NCBI GenBank assembly: GCA_964424455.1
Contig: CAYRJA010000005.1
Span: 3,625 to 67,624 of the forward strand
From: CAYRJA01 sp964424455
Lineage (GTDB): Bacteria > Bacteroidota > Bacteroidia > Chitinophagales > UBA10324
Reading direction: 5' to 3'
DNA: 64,000 nucleotides
Part shown: piece by piece, positions 24,928 through 34,093 of the stretch
Layout: the number at the start of each line of letters is the position of its first letter
Numbering within the stretch: the stretch's first letter is position 1
Program-made: the position numbers and the translations under genes
The notes under the pieces: model-generated
Told to the model about the DNA's origin: nothing
Seen by the model: the letters and a program-made list of their open reading frames with translations, nothing else
The model's database searches: none

Positions 24928-25905
24928 TTACTGTAATCTTGTAAATTCTTTTAATAATTTTTCTCTGTTTACCGGAACAACACCGGACTCTTCACAGACT
25001 AATCCTCCTGCAATATTAGCAAGCGTCATTGTTTCGTGTAATGGTAACTGTGCAGCAAAAGCAACTGCAACCGTTGCAATTACCGTATCACCTGCTCCTG
25101 AAACATCTGATATATTCCGTATATGAGCCGGAAGTATATAACTCCTTTTTCCGTCGTGGTAGTAAACGCCCTTGTCGGAAAGTGTAACCATCAGTATCTT
25201 ATTGTTAATTTTCTTTCGAAGTGTTACAGCAGTTCTGTTAAGCGATTCTACATCACTGCCGGAAATACTCATCGCTTCTTTTATTTCACGGAGATTTGGC
25301 TTGAATAAAAAAGCATTTTTGAATTCAAAGAAATTCTTCTTCTTGGGATCAACTACAAATAGAATGTTATTTTTCTGAAGAAGTGTGATAGATGAGTTAA
25401 TAAAATCTTTTGATAATAGTCCTTTATTGTAATCTTCATAAATTACAACATCAGGTTTTCTCTTAATGATTTCATCTTTTAAAGTATTCAAAAGAAGTGT
25501 TGTCTCTTGATTTGATATATCGTCTGTTATTTCTTCATCGAAGCGGAGCAACTGATGGTTACTGCTGATAACCCGTGATTTGACAGTAGTTTTTCTCTCT
25601 GATGAAGTAAGAACACCGTTTGATTCAATTTTATTTTTCTTTAAAAGCGAAATCAAAACCTTACCTGCTTCGTCTTTACCACACACGGAAATAAGAGATA
25701 CTTCAGAGCCAAGTCCTTTTATATTAAGAGCTACATTGGCTGCACCTCCAAGTCGTGTTTCTATGTTCGTAACATTCACTACCGGAACAGGAGCTTCAGG
25801 AGAGATTCTTTCTACAGGACCTTTAATATAACGGTCAAGTATTGAATCGCCGATAATCAATACCCGAATATTCTTAAACCTATCGAACAACTCTTCCTGT
25901 GTCAT
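24928..25905 (-). CDS. PfkB-family kinase resembling heptose-7-phosphate kinase (RfaE/HldE domain I)
   Basis: A 325-residue ribokinase-fold kinase. GDSILDRYIKGPVERISPEAPVPV near the N-terminus and the LGGAANVALN motif are typical of RfaE/HldE kinase domains, and the catalytic GAGDT motif is present near residue 273. In lipopolysaccharide synthesis this enzyme phosphorylates D-glycero-beta-D-manno-heptose 7-phosphate at C1. The adenylyltransferase domain of bifunctional HldE is absent, as in the split form. It overlaps the aminotransferase gene upstream by four bases (25902-25905). Confidence 0.8.
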   Translation of the reverse strand: MTQEELFDRFKNIRVLIIGDSILDRYIKGPVERISPEAPVPVVNVTNIETRLGGAANVALNIKGLGSEVSLISVCGKDEAGKVLISLLKKNKIESNGVLTSSERKTTVKSRVISSNHQLLRFDEEITDDISNQETTLLLNTLKDEIIKRKPDVVIYEDYNKGLLSKDFINSSITLLQKNNILFVVDPKKKNFFEFKNAFLFKPNLREIKEAMSISGSDVESLNRTAVTLRKKINNKILMVTLSDKGVYYHDGKRSYILPAHIRNISDVSGAGDTVIATVAVAFAAQLPLHETMTLANIAGGLVCEESGVVPVNREKLLKEFTRLQ

Positions 25906-27095
25906 GATAATTTCTGAAGAGCAGATTTTATTCTTTTTAGCGCTTCTGTTAATTTTTCTTCAGAAGCAGCATAAGAAATACGAATACAATTCTTTTCCCC
26001 GAAAGCGGTTCCTGTTACAACGGAAACATTGCCTTCATGCAGTAAGTACATGCACAAATCATCAGCAGAATTGATAGTGTGATTCTGATACTTTTTTCCA
26101 AAGTAGGAACTTACATCAGGAAAAAAATAAAAAGCGCCTTCTGGATGGTTTATTTTTATCTCTGGGATTTCTTTCAGCAGTACTTCAACTAAATTTCTTC
26201 TTTTTAAGAACGCATCCCGCATCTTGTAGGTTTCCGATAAATCACCATTGAGTGCAGCAAGCGCTGCCCGCTGAGATACCGAAGAAGTTCCGGAGGTTAC
26301 TTGCCCCTGAACCTTTTCACATGCAATTGCGACTTCTTTATTTGCTGCTATATATCCGACACGCCAACCAGTCATTGCAAAACCTTTTGAACACCCGTTT
26401 ACAATGATTGTCCGTTCTCTGATATTGTCGAATTGTGCGATGGATTCATGCTTACCTGAAAAATTGATATGTTCATAAATCTCATCACTGATAACGAAAA
26501 TATTTTCGTAGCCGGTAAGCATATCTGCCAATGCACGAAGCTCTTCCTTATTGTAAACAGCGCCTGTTGGATTGCAGGGAGAAGAAAAACACAACAACTT
26601 TGTTTTGGGAGTGATGGCCGCCTTTAACTCTTTGGCTGTAATCTTGAATTCATTTTCAAGTTTCGTATCCACTTTTACAAGTACTCCACCTGCAAGTTTC
26701 ACCATTTCACGATAGCTTACCCAATAAGGACTCGGGCAGATTACTTCATCGCCCGGGTTAAGAAGCGCCAGCATGGTGTTGGCAAGACTTTGTTTTGCAC
26801 CTGTACTTACAACTATCTGGTCAGGGGTGAAAGTGAGATTGTTTTCACGAAGAAATTTTTCTGCAATTGCTTTTCTGAGTTCTAAAAAACCTGCAACAGG
26901 AGTGTATTTTGTATATCCATCATCAATTGCCTTCTTAGCGGCTTCTTTAATAAATTTTGGAGTATCGAAATCCGGCTCGCCCAAACTTAAATCAATAATA
27001 TCATGACCTTGAGATTTTAATTCCCGGCTCAACTTAGCCATTTGCAAGGTCTCAGATTCAGCCAGTAAGCTTATTCGTTCGGATATAAAGTTCAT
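25902..27095 (-). CDS. Class I/II PLP-dependent aminotransferase, AspC-like
   Basis: A 397-residue fold-type I aminotransferase of ordinary length. Markers are SLGEPDFDTP near residue 37, SSPCNPTGAV, the lysine that binds pyridoxal phosphate in NGCSKGFAMTGWRVGY, and the C-terminal arginine region NCIRISYA. It most resembles bacterial aspartate/prephenate aminotransferases of subgroup Ib. It heads the minus-strand housekeeping transcript, with a short (38-base) divergent gap to the next gene. Confidence 0.9.
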   Translation of the reverse strand: MNFISERISLLAESETLQMAKLSRELKSQGHDIIDLSLGEPDFDTPKFIKEAAKKAIDDGYTKYTPVAGFLELRKAIAEKFLRENNLTFTPDQIVVSTGAKQSLANTMLALLNPGDEVICPSPYWVSYREMVKLAGGVLVKVDTKLENEFKITAKELKAAITPKTKLLCFSSPCNPTGAVYNKEELRALADMLTGYENIFVISDEIYEHINFSGKHESIAQFDNIRERTIIVNGCSKGFAMTGWRVGYIAANKEVAIACEKVQGQVTSGTSSVSQRAALAALNGDLSETYKMRDAFLKRRNLVEVLLKEIPEIKINHPEGAFYFFPDVSSYFGKKYQNHTINSADDLCMYLLHEGNVSVVTGTAFGEKNCIRISYAASEEKLTEALKRIKSALQKLS

Positions 27096-27133
27096 AGGAA
27101 AATTCAGAGGTTGCGAAAATAGAGAAAAATACT

Positions 27134-27688
27134 TTGAGCTATGTCTTATTTACTCCTTATTATTATATTAAGAGTTATGTTTCTGTAAATTCGCAGAAAG
27201 TTTATAAAAGAGTGAAAACTGAAAATATAGAAAACGGGTTATCTTATTTTTTTGCGGATGAAGTTTTGTACGATTTACCAGATGAGAAAGAAGAGATTGT
27301 ATTTGAAGGGGGAAATAAAAAAAGGATATTGTTACTCTTTAATAATTCATTGACAGAAAAAATTTCAGGAACAGAGAAAGAAATTCTGACACGATTACTC
27401 ACCGCTTTAAAGTCTTCAATAGATGATATTGCGATTGTGAATACAGCTTTCTCAAATCAGGTGAGTTTCAGACAACTTGATAAACAATTCAAATTCGATT
27501 CATTAACAGCTTTCGGTGTTACACCAACTGAAATAAAGCTGAATATTGAAGCGCCATTGTATCAAACGGTTCATTTTGGAGCAAGTAAATTATTATTCTG
27601 TGAATCACTTATTGTGATTGATAAGAATAAAGACACCAAATTGAAATTCTGGACTCATTTTTCTCCATTATTTTTTGCTGAAAAATAA
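27134..27688 (+). CDS. Uncharacterised Bacteroidota protein next to rdgB
   Basis: A 184-residue soluble protein I cannot assign firmly. The C-terminal half (LTALKSSIDDIAIVN, then FGVTPTEIKLN, ending in a KFWTHFSPLF motif) reminds me of small Bacteroidota proteins with a uracil-glycosylase-like or DNA polymerase III psi-like fold, from memory only. No ATG is in frame near the start; TTG at 27134 is the most likely start. The stop lies six bases before rdgB, so the two are cotranscribed. Confidence 0.55.
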   Translation: MSYVLFTPYYYIKSYVSVNSQKVYKRVKTENIENGLSYFFADEVLYDLPDEKEEIVFEGGNKKRILLLFNNSLTEKISGTEKEILTRLLTALKSSIDDIAIVNTAFSNQVSFRQLDKQFKFDSLTAFGVTPTEIKLNIEAPLYQTVHFGASKLLFCESLIVIDKNKDTKLKFWTHFSPLFFAEK

Positions 27689-27694
27689 TTTGAA

Positions 27695-28267
27695 TTGAAA
27701 TTATTATTTGCTACACAAAACAGAAACAAGGCAGCCGAAATAATGCGTATGGCGGAACAGGCACAAGAAATAGTAACACTACAAGAGTTGAACTATACTG
27801 AGGAACTGCCAGAAACACATTTTACACTTGAGGAAAACGCCATAGAGAAAGCAAGATTTGTTTACCATCTTTTTCATCAAAACTGTTTTGCAGAGGACAC
27901 AGGGTTAGAGGTGAATGCACTCGGTGGAGCGCCGGGAGTTTTTTCCGCCCGATATGGTGGTGAAGAGAAAAATCCTGAAAAAAATATTGAAAGACTGCTC
28001 AACGAAATGAAAAATGAATCAGATCGCAGAGCATGTTTCAGAACGGTTATTGCATTAATAATAAACGGAGAAGAACATATATTTCAGGGAGAAGTAACAG
28101 GGATGATTTTAAAAGAGGAGAGAGGAGCAGGAGGTTTTGGTTACGATCCTGTTTTTCAGCCGGATGGATTTAATAAGAGCTTTGCAGAAATGAGTAAAGA
28201 AGTGAAAGACAACATTAGTCACCGTGCGGCAGCATTTCAAAAGATGATTGAGTTTTTGAGAAAGTAA
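27695..28267 (+). CDS. rdgB: RdgB/HAM1 non-canonical purine NTP pyrophosphatase
   Basis: A 190-residue enzyme that hydrolyses dITP, ITP and XTP to monophosphates, keeping deaminated purines out of DNA. Visible signatures are the substrate loop FATQNRNKA, EDTGLEV-x-AL-GGAPGVFSARYGG, and GGFGYDPVFQPDG followed by SHRAAAF. The start is a TTG (27695), which fits the family's N-terminus exactly. Length is typical. Confidence 0.95.
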   Translation: MKLLFATQNRNKAAEIMRMAEQAQEIVTLQELNYTEELPETHFTLEENAIEKARFVYHLFHQNCFAEDTGLEVNALGGAPGVFSARYGGEEKNPEKNIERLLNEMKNESDRRACFRTVIALIINGEEHIFQGEVTGMILKEERGAGGFGYDPVFQPDGFNKSFAEMSKEVKDNISHRAAAFQKMIEFLRK

Positions 28268-28369
28268 GTTCTGTATCTTCTATTCACACCCTGCTGTACA
28301 TACTTAAACAATTCTTTTTCGCAAATGCAACGAAAGTCATTACTTTTAAGTCCTTTAAACTGACAACAG

Positions 28370-28951
28370 ATGAGTCTCTGGAGAAAGGAGAAACAAACAT
28401 ACACTGATGAGGAACTTATTCTTGGATGCATCCGTGAGGAACGGAAGTTTCAGGAGGAGCTTTACAAAAAATATTCACCTGTGATGTTTGTCATCTGTCT
28501 TAGGTATGCTGTGGATTATTGTCAGGCAGAAGACATTTTGCAGGAAGGATTCATAAGAGTATTTGGCAATATTAACCGGTTTAGAAACGAAGGATCATTT
28601 GAGGGCTGGATGAAAAGAATTTTTGTGAACATGTCTATTGAATGGCTGAGGCGACATAAAGTAATGAATGAAATGAAGGATGTTGAAAATACTCCCATGA
28701 CTTCTTATCAGCAGGATGATTTCCACCACCTTGCCACAGAAGATTTAATTAATATGATTCAATCGCTTTCACCCGGCTATCGCACTGTATTCAATCTTTA
28801 CGCAATTGAAGGATATGCTCATCATGAGATTGCAAAGATGCTGGGCATCAGTGAAGGCACTTCTAAATCACAATTAGCAAGAGCGCGCTATCTGTTACAG
28901 AAAATGGTTGCTCACTCCAATAAAATAAAATATGCAGCAGCAGTTCTTTGA
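28370..28951 (+). CDS. ECF-type RNA polymerase sigma factor
   Basis: A 193-residue sigma-70 family factor with region 2 (about residues 25-95; YCQAEDILQEGFIRVF is the 2.2 core-binding motif) and region 4 (about 125-180; GYRTVFNLYAIEGYAHHEIAKMLGISEGTSKSQLARAR, a clear helix-turn-helix). It overlaps the next gene, a membrane-anchored protein, by 20 bases, so that protein is the obvious candidate regulator. The trigger is unknown. Confidence 0.9.
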   Translation: MSLWRKEKQTYTDEELILGCIREERKFQEELYKKYSPVMFVICLRYAVDYCQAEDILQEGFIRVFGNINRFRNEGSFEGWMKRIFVNMSIEWLRRHKVMNEMKDVENTPMTSYQQDDFHHLATEDLINMIQSLSPGYRTVFNLYAIEGYAHHEIAKMLGISEGTSKSQLARARYLLQKMVAHSNKIKYAAAVL

Positions 28952-30167
28952 TATTAATCCTATTGATAAGGAATTTCGTAATGGGCTGAGCAATTTCAGG
29001 GAACAACCACGAAAGCGGGTATGGTATAGAATATCCAATATTTTAGATCAACAGACAATAAGAAGGGTAGGGAGGAGAAAATTATTTTTTGTTATCAGTG
29101 CAGTGGTTGTAACAGCAATAACTGTAACAGCAGTATTGATCCCCGAATCAATTAAAACAATTACTAAGGATAAAATAAAGAATGAAGTTGCTTTTAGTGC
29201 TTCATCTGTAAAACAACAGAGCCAAGAATCTAATAATACATTCGGTAATAATATTACATTAGTTTCCCGTCAGCAGTTAGAAACGCTGAACAGTAATATA
29301 AAAAGTACTGTAAAATATCTTGATGGTATTCTGAATAAAGTAAACAGAGCAGAAGCAGGGGAGATGGATAAAATAGCCCGGCATCCGTTTACATGGTTGA
29401 AAGAAAAAGAACCGGGGACAAAAGAAATTACACTGAAACATAGTCAACCAAAACAGGAGCGGATAACATCTCAAAAATATCATACAAAAAAATCAGGGAT
29501 AACCGACCTGAAACTGCCAGTATCAAATAGTTTATGTATAAAAGGATTTTATGTCGGAGCAGGATCTGCGATAAACTTCACTAAGTTGATAGACGAGAAA
29601 GCAAAGAACAATGATAACTTTCATTATTTCTTTACAACAGGAACAGCTTATACTGTAAAAGCAGGTTACAATTTTTCTGAAAGGGTAGGAGTGGAAGCAG
29701 GATGGAATATAAAATCCACAGAGGGACAGAAATATAATTTTATTCCTTACACTGTTGCGCGTTTAGATGCTGACCAGATGAAAAACAAAATAACACTGAA
29801 CTATACGCAGGTTCCTGTTACAGTTAAATACAAATTCAGTAAAATCAGTAATGTAACACAATCTCCTGTAGTGCTGAATGTAGAAACAGGTGTTCAATAT
29901 GGTTATCTGAAATCAGTTACAAAAACTTTTCAGAGCAGTTTAACTCAGAATGATAAATTCAGAAAAAGCGAAGTAGCTGCAGTAGCAGGCATAGGTTATG
30001 ATATTTATTTCGGTAAAAATATCGCATTGAATCTGGGTACAAGAGTAACTTACGGAACAAATATCTTCCAATCACCGGTATCTGAATACAACGAATTTTC
30101 TGCTCCGCATAATTTGACCGCAGGTATCAATGCGGGCTTGACCTATTTAATTCCGGGTTGCAGGTAA
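28932..30167 (+). CDS. Single-TM protein with C-terminal outer-membrane-beta-barrel-like domain, partner of the ECF sigma factor
   Basis: A 411-residue protein. Residues 1-50 are basic and probably cytoplasmic; one TM helix lies at about 51-70 (FVISAVVVTAITVTAVLI); a linker of about 120 residues follows; and residues about 195-411 look like an eight-strand PorT/OmpA-type barrel (FYVGAGSAINFTKL, ..., LNLGTRVTYG). A cytoplasmic segment plus TM helix directly behind an ECF sigma gene is the layout of an anti-sigma factor. I see no zinc-binding ZAS motif. How one chain would join an inner-membrane helix to an outer-membrane-like barrel is unclear. Confidence 0.7.
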   Translation: MQQQFFDINPIDKEFRNGLSNFREQPRKRVWYRISNILDQQTIRRVGRRKLFFVISAVVVTAITVTAVLIPESIKTITKDKIKNEVAFSASSVKQQSQESNNTFGNNITLVSRQQLETLNSNIKSTVKYLDGILNKVNRAEAGEMDKIARHPFTWLKEKEPGTKEITLKHSQPKQERITSQKYHTKKSGITDLKLPVSNSLCIKGFYVGAGSAINFTKLIDEKAKNNDNFHYFFTTGTAYTVKAGYNFSERVGVEAGWNIKSTEGQKYNFIPYTVARLDADQMKNKITLNYTQVPVTVKYKFSKISNVTQSPVVLNVETGVQYGYLKSVTKTFQSSLTQNDKFRKSEVAAVAGIGYDIYFGKNIALNLGTRVTYGTNIFQSPVSEYNEFSAPHNLTAGINAGLTYLIPGCR

Positions 30168-30193
30168 TTCGATATAATCGTAGCTACGCCTCT

Positions 30194-32194
30194 TTATCTC
30201 CCCTCAAATTCTACCTTCTTTCCAATAGAACTTAAGCCCAGCAGTGCGTCTGCAGTGGAAAAGACGGTGATTAATTCGTTCAATTCTGACTTGCTTCCCT
30301 TTTGTTCTTCAATCAGTTTGTCTGCAATTCGCAGCGCGACAGGGGCTTTGCTTCTAATTGTTTTGCAAAGTTTGTCTGCCTCTTCTTTTGGTAATACCGT
30401 ATTCTCACATTGCTTTAATAAAAATTTATCAATAGAATTTGTATTAAAGAAATTTTCAATTGCTTTCCATTTCTCATCCAATGTTCTTTTTCCTGCAGCC
30501 GGGACCAATTTTTCTCCATTCAACAATTCAAACATTTCTTCCGGAGATATTATTCCGTCAATTAATCCTATTTCATTCGCTTCTTTCGCATGAAGTATTT
30601 TCCCTGTCAGGATTAAATATTTAGCCAGATTCTTTCCGGCTCTCTTAACTGAACGCTGCGTACCTCCAAGCCCCGGATAAATTCCTATTCCTGTTTCGGG
30701 AAACGCAACAGTTGTTTTAGGGACTGCAAGGATAACATCCGCACAAAGAGCAAGTTCCACTCCTCCGCCAAGCGCCATTCCATTGAGAAGGGCAACAACT
30801 TTCTTTTCTGATTTATCAATCTTCTCAAAAACATGTTGACCGTAACTTGTGAAATCCACAATATTGCTGAGTGATTTATTTCTGATGTTTTTTACAAAGA
30901 ATTTTATATCTGCCCCTGCAACAAATGCCTTCCCGCTGCCAGTGATAAAAATGGTTTTTACGGCCGTATCATTTTCTGCTTCTGAAAATTTTGCATCTAA
31001 TTGCTTCATTACCTCTTCGTTCAGTGCGTTCAGATCTTCGGGCCGGTTCATGGTGATGACAGCTCTGTCTCCGTTTTTTTCTAATGTTATAAACTCCATT
31101 TCCCATAGAGAAGAAGAAACATTGGGATACTTTTCGTTATAAATTTTGCAGTAGTTCTCTATCAGTCTTCTCGTTTCCGCTTCACCAAACTGTTTCATTA
31201 AATCTACAGGACCTCGCTTCCATTTTAACCCGATTTTTGAACCTTTATTCAAATCAATGGCGCTACAGGTTTTCTCCTCCAATATCTGCGAGCAGACAAA
31301 GAATACGCAGCCCAGCATCCGCTCTGAAATCTTTTTTTCAATCTCAGGATTAATTGTACTGTTACTTATATCTCCAATCAGCCAGTTTTCTTTTCTCTCC
31401 ACCTGTTGCACAAGCTGATCTGCAACCTTGTAGGATGGACCGAAAGGTTCTAAGGTGCGCTGTGCATGCATTGCAATAGGAACACCGGTTGCGTTCATCA
31501 GGACAAAAGGTCCCATTCCTATTCCAAAAGTTTTCATGCACACTGCATCAATAATTTCAGTGCCGGCAATTCCTTCGCCAAGAAGTTTGGCAGATTCATT
31601 CAGCCACGGAACAAAGAACCGGTTCACAGCAAAACCATAAACATCTTTAGTATAAATCGGATCCTTCCCTGACAGAACGGAAAACCGGTAAGTTGTTTTT
31701 GTTGTGGCTTCAGAAGTTTTTTTGCCGGGAACTATTTCAACCAGGCGGTTTTTTGCTGCATGATAGAAATAATGCAATCCGATAAACCGTTCCGGATTTT
31801 TTACGGATGCTGCAAGCTCTGTTACAGAAAACGATGAAGTGTTAGTAGCAAGAATGGTGTCGGACGGAACAATTTCAGAAAGTGTTTTGAACAGATCTGA
31901 CTTTACCCTGAAATCTTCAAAAATAGCTTCAATGATTATATCACAAACTTTTAAATCTTGAAGATTATCTGTTCCCGTCAGGTTGGAAAGAAATCCATTC
32001 ACTTGCTCACCGGAAAAAACTTTTTTCTCTATGCCTTCATGCAGCATGGATTTTATTCCGCTTAATCCTTTCTCCACAAACTTCATTTCACGGTCAGCGA
32101 GGATTACTTTGAATCCTTCCTGAGCAAATTTTTGCGCCAATGCTGAACCCATAGTTCCTGCACCAACTACACCAACTGTTTTTATGGTTTTCAT
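30194..32194 (-). CDS. 3-hydroxyacyl-CoA dehydrogenase / enoyl-CoA hydratase fusion (dehydrogenase first)
   Basis: A 666-residue bifunctional beta-oxidation enzyme. Residues 1-320 form the NAD-dependent 3-hydroxyacyl-CoA dehydrogenase (GVVGAGTMGSALA at 8-20; GLHYFYHAAKNRLVEIV with the His-Glu pair). Residues about 370-640 form an enoyl-CoA hydratase with both catalytic glutamates (GGGVELAL and FPETGIGIYPGLGGTQR). FadB-type proteins have the opposite domain order; this order is known from archaeal-type fusions. As the last gene of the benzoyl-CoA operon, overlapping dch by four bases, it probably oxidises 3-hydroxypimelyl-CoA and may hydrate the corresponding enoyl-CoA. Confidence 0.88.
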   Translation of the reverse strand: MKTIKTVGVVGAGTMGSALAQKFAQEGFKVILADREMKFVEKGLSGIKSMLHEGIEKKVFSGEQVNGFLSNLTGTDNLQDLKVCDIIIEAIFEDFRVKSDLFKTLSEIVPSDTILATNTSSFSVTELAASVKNPERFIGLHYFYHAAKNRLVEIVPGKKTSEATTKTTYRFSVLSGKDPIYTKDVYGFAVNRFFVPWLNESAKLLGEGIAGTEIIDAVCMKTFGIGMGPFVLMNATGVPIAMHAQRTLEPFGPSYKVADQLVQQVERKENWLIGDISNSTINPEIEKKISERMLGCVFFVCSQILEEKTCSAIDLNKGSKIGLKWKRGPVDLMKQFGEAETRRLIENYCKIYNEKYPNVSSSLWEMEFITLEKNGDRAVITMNRPEDLNALNEEVMKQLDAKFSEAENDTAVKTIFITGSGKAFVAGADIKFFVKNIRNKSLSNIVDFTSYGQHVFEKIDKSEKKVVALLNGMALGGGVELALCADVILAVPKTTVAFPETGIGIYPGLGGTQRSVKRAGKNLAKYLILTGKILHAKEANEIGLIDGIISPEEMFELLNGEKLVPAAGKRTLDEKWKAIENFFNTNSIDKFLLKQCENTVLPKEEADKLCKTIRSKAPVALRIADKLIEEQKGSKSELNELITVFSTADALLGLSSIGKKVEFEGR

Positions 32195-32979
32195 TTAGTC
32201 AGTTCTTTTTTATTTTCCCAAACTGGTTTTCTTTTTTCAAGGAAAGCATGAATGCCTTCGTTTGCATCATGTGTTTCCATTAACTGTCTTACATACATGG
32301 TTTCTAATTGCGGCAGAAAATTAGACAGTACATGATTGAATTTTGAGCGAACCGCCTTCACACCAAACCGAAGCGAGGAAGCGCTCTTTGGAACAATATG
32401 AGTTTCAATCCATTTTTCAAATTCAGTATCAAGCGTAGCTCTGTCGTCATACACTTCATTTACAAAGCCAAGTAATTTTGCTTCATCAGCAGAAATAATT
32501 TTTCCAGTAAGCAACATATCTTCTGCTTTTGCCAGACCAATTTTTTCAGGAAGGATTAAAGATGCGGGTGGAGGAAAAACACCTAAAACTATTTCGGGCT
32601 GACCGAATTTTGCGGTTTTGTCGGTAAAAATAAAATTACACATAATTGCCAGCTCCATACCCCCGCCCAAGCATTGCCCGCTGACTACTGCTGCTGTTGG
32701 CACCGCTAAATCTCTCAGCGTAAAAAACAACTTGTGAAAACCATTAAGCATGGCAGCGGCAAATTCTTTCTTATGTTCTTCCACGCTGGCGCCAAACGAA
32801 AAATGTTTTCCCGCACCTTCAAAAGTGATGAGCTTTAATCCGTGATTTTCTTTAAAGCTATCAAGCAGTAACTGCAACTCTTCCATCATCATGTAATCAA
32901 GCACATTGCCTTTTCCATCGGTAAGTAAGATGCGCGCAACCGTGTTTTCGTGTGTGTATTTTACTGAAACCTTATTCAT
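32191..32979 (-). CDS. dch: Cyclohexa-1,5-diene-1-carbonyl-CoA hydratase
   Basis: A 262-residue crotonase-fold protein. Compared with ordinary enoyl-CoA hydratases it shows features I associate with dienoyl-CoA hydratases of benzoyl-CoA pathways: HFSFGASVEEH in the oxyanion region, GQCLGGGMELA, and PEIVLGVFPPPASL. It adds water to the diene produced by benzoyl-CoA reductase, giving 6-hydroxycyclohex-1-ene-1-carbonyl-CoA. It is coupled by four-base overlaps to oah upstream and to the dehydrogenase/hydratase fusion downstream. Context makes the specific assignment strong. Confidence 0.88.
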   Translation of the reverse strand: MNKVSVKYTHENTVARILLTDGKGNVLDYMMMEELQLLLDSFKENHGLKLITFEGAGKHFSFGASVEEHKKEFAAAMLNGFHKLFFTLRDLAVPTAAVVSGQCLGGGMELAIMCNFIFTDKTAKFGQPEIVLGVFPPPASLILPEKIGLAKAEDMLLTGKIISADEAKLLGFVNEVYDDRATLDTEFEKWIETHIVPKSASSLRFGVKAVRSKFNHVLSNFLPQLETMYVRQLMETHDANEGIHAFLEKRKPVWENKKELTK

Positions 32980-34073
32980 ACTTTTTCTTTTTGAAATTGA
33001 GGAGAGATCAGTTTGTGCATTTCATCATTCCATTCTTTACCTTCTGCAAGCAACTTACGGAGTTTAATGAAATCCACTTCGCGGTTTTCTTTAGTACCTT
33101 CATTAAACGCTCTGAATCCGGCTTTTGCTTCTGTCATCATGTTCAGAGCAAGCCATTCGCGGCTTGATTCTTTATTTTTATCCCAATGTTCCAGTTTAAA
33201 TTTTCTAACTTCTGATATGGTTTTATTTGTGCAATTGGGAAAGGTGTGGAGTAGCTTTGAACACAGTTTATTCACAGTACTATCTAATAAACTCAAATCA
33301 GTTTCTGCCGAGGCGACCATCTCTTTCGCCTTCTTCAGTTCATCTCCGGTTTTCTGAGCGCCAAAAATTATTTTTCCATATTCATCAGTAATTCTGTCTG
33401 TAACAACCATCGGATTAGGAATAAATTTTCCATTGACTTTAAGTACAGGAACAATATCTGTAACAATGCCATAATAGTATGCCTGATGTGCATTGAATGG
33501 ATCGCATAAGGTGAGTGAACCCATTGCACGCTCAATGCCCATATATAAAGGAAGAAAATCAGTAGCACCACCAATTGGGGCACTGCCATGTCTGGGTCCC
33601 GCCTGACCAAAGCGTGCCATATCGCTTGTGATGGAGAAGTCGCATGCCATTCCAATCTCCTGACCGCCGCCAATGCGCATTCCGTTCACGCGGCAGATTA
33701 CGGGCTTCTCACATTTCAAAATAGCGCTTACCATATCGTTAAACAAGCGCATGTATTGTGAATATTCCTGTGGATTACCGGAGTAGTACTCAGCATATTC
33801 CTTTGTGTTTCCTCCAGTGCAGAAAGCTTTATCGCCAACGGCAGTGAAAACAACCGCTACCACGCTGCGGTCATTTGATGCTTCGCCAAAAGCAAGAATG
33901 ATTTCTTTGACGGCAGTTGTTGTGTAAGAGTTAAATTGTTTCGGATTGTTCAACCATATCCATGCATTGTAAAGTCCTTCCACCTCATCGCCGTCATGGT
34001 TCAGACAGGGACGTTTTTCAAAAATGATTTCGCGGTATTTTGCTTCTGTTAAATTATGATTTTTAAGTTCCAT
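32976..34073 (-). CDS. oah: 6-oxocyclohex-1-ene-1-carbonyl-CoA hydrolase (ring-opening enzyme)
   Basis: A 365-residue crotonase-fold protein of the distinctive Oah/BamA type, longer than normal hydratases. Markers are YNAWIWLNNPKQFNSYTT near residue 37, AFCTGGNTKEYAEYYSGNP, NGMRIGGGQEIGMACDF and GQAGPRHGSAPIGGATDFLP. It hydrates and hydrolytically opens the ring of 6-oxocyclohexene-carbonyl-CoA to 3-hydroxypimelyl-CoA. The gene, called bamA in obligate anaerobes, is the standard marker for anaerobic aromatic degradation. It overlaps dch by four bases. Confidence 0.93.
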   Translation of the reverse strand: MELKNHNLTEAKYREIIFEKRPCLNHDGDEVEGLYNAWIWLNNPKQFNSYTTTAVKEIILAFGEASNDRSVVAVVFTAVGDKAFCTGGNTKEYAEYYSGNPQEYSQYMRLFNDMVSAILKCEKPVICRVNGMRIGGGQEIGMACDFSITSDMARFGQAGPRHGSAPIGGATDFLPLYMGIERAMGSLTLCDPFNAHQAYYYGIVTDIVPVLKVNGKFIPNPMVVTDRITDEYGKIIFGAQKTGDELKKAKEMVASAETDLSLLDSTVNKLCSKLLHTFPNCTNKTISEVRKFKLEHWDKNKESSREWLALNMMTEAKAGFRAFNEGTKENREVDFIKLRKLLAEGKEWNDEMHKLISPQFQKEKV

Positions 34074-34093
34074 ATTCAGTTAAGATTAATTGA

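Noticed and set aside
27134..27688. DUF3822-type protein
   Set aside because: The N-terminal pattern and length do not fit what I recall of that family, so the gene is left unassigned.
32976..34073. Generic enoyl-CoA hydratase call for the 365-residue crotonase
   Set aside because: The length and the motifs YNAWIWLNNPKQFNSYTT and GQAGPRHGSAPIGGATDF are specific to the Oah/BamA ring-opening hydrolase.
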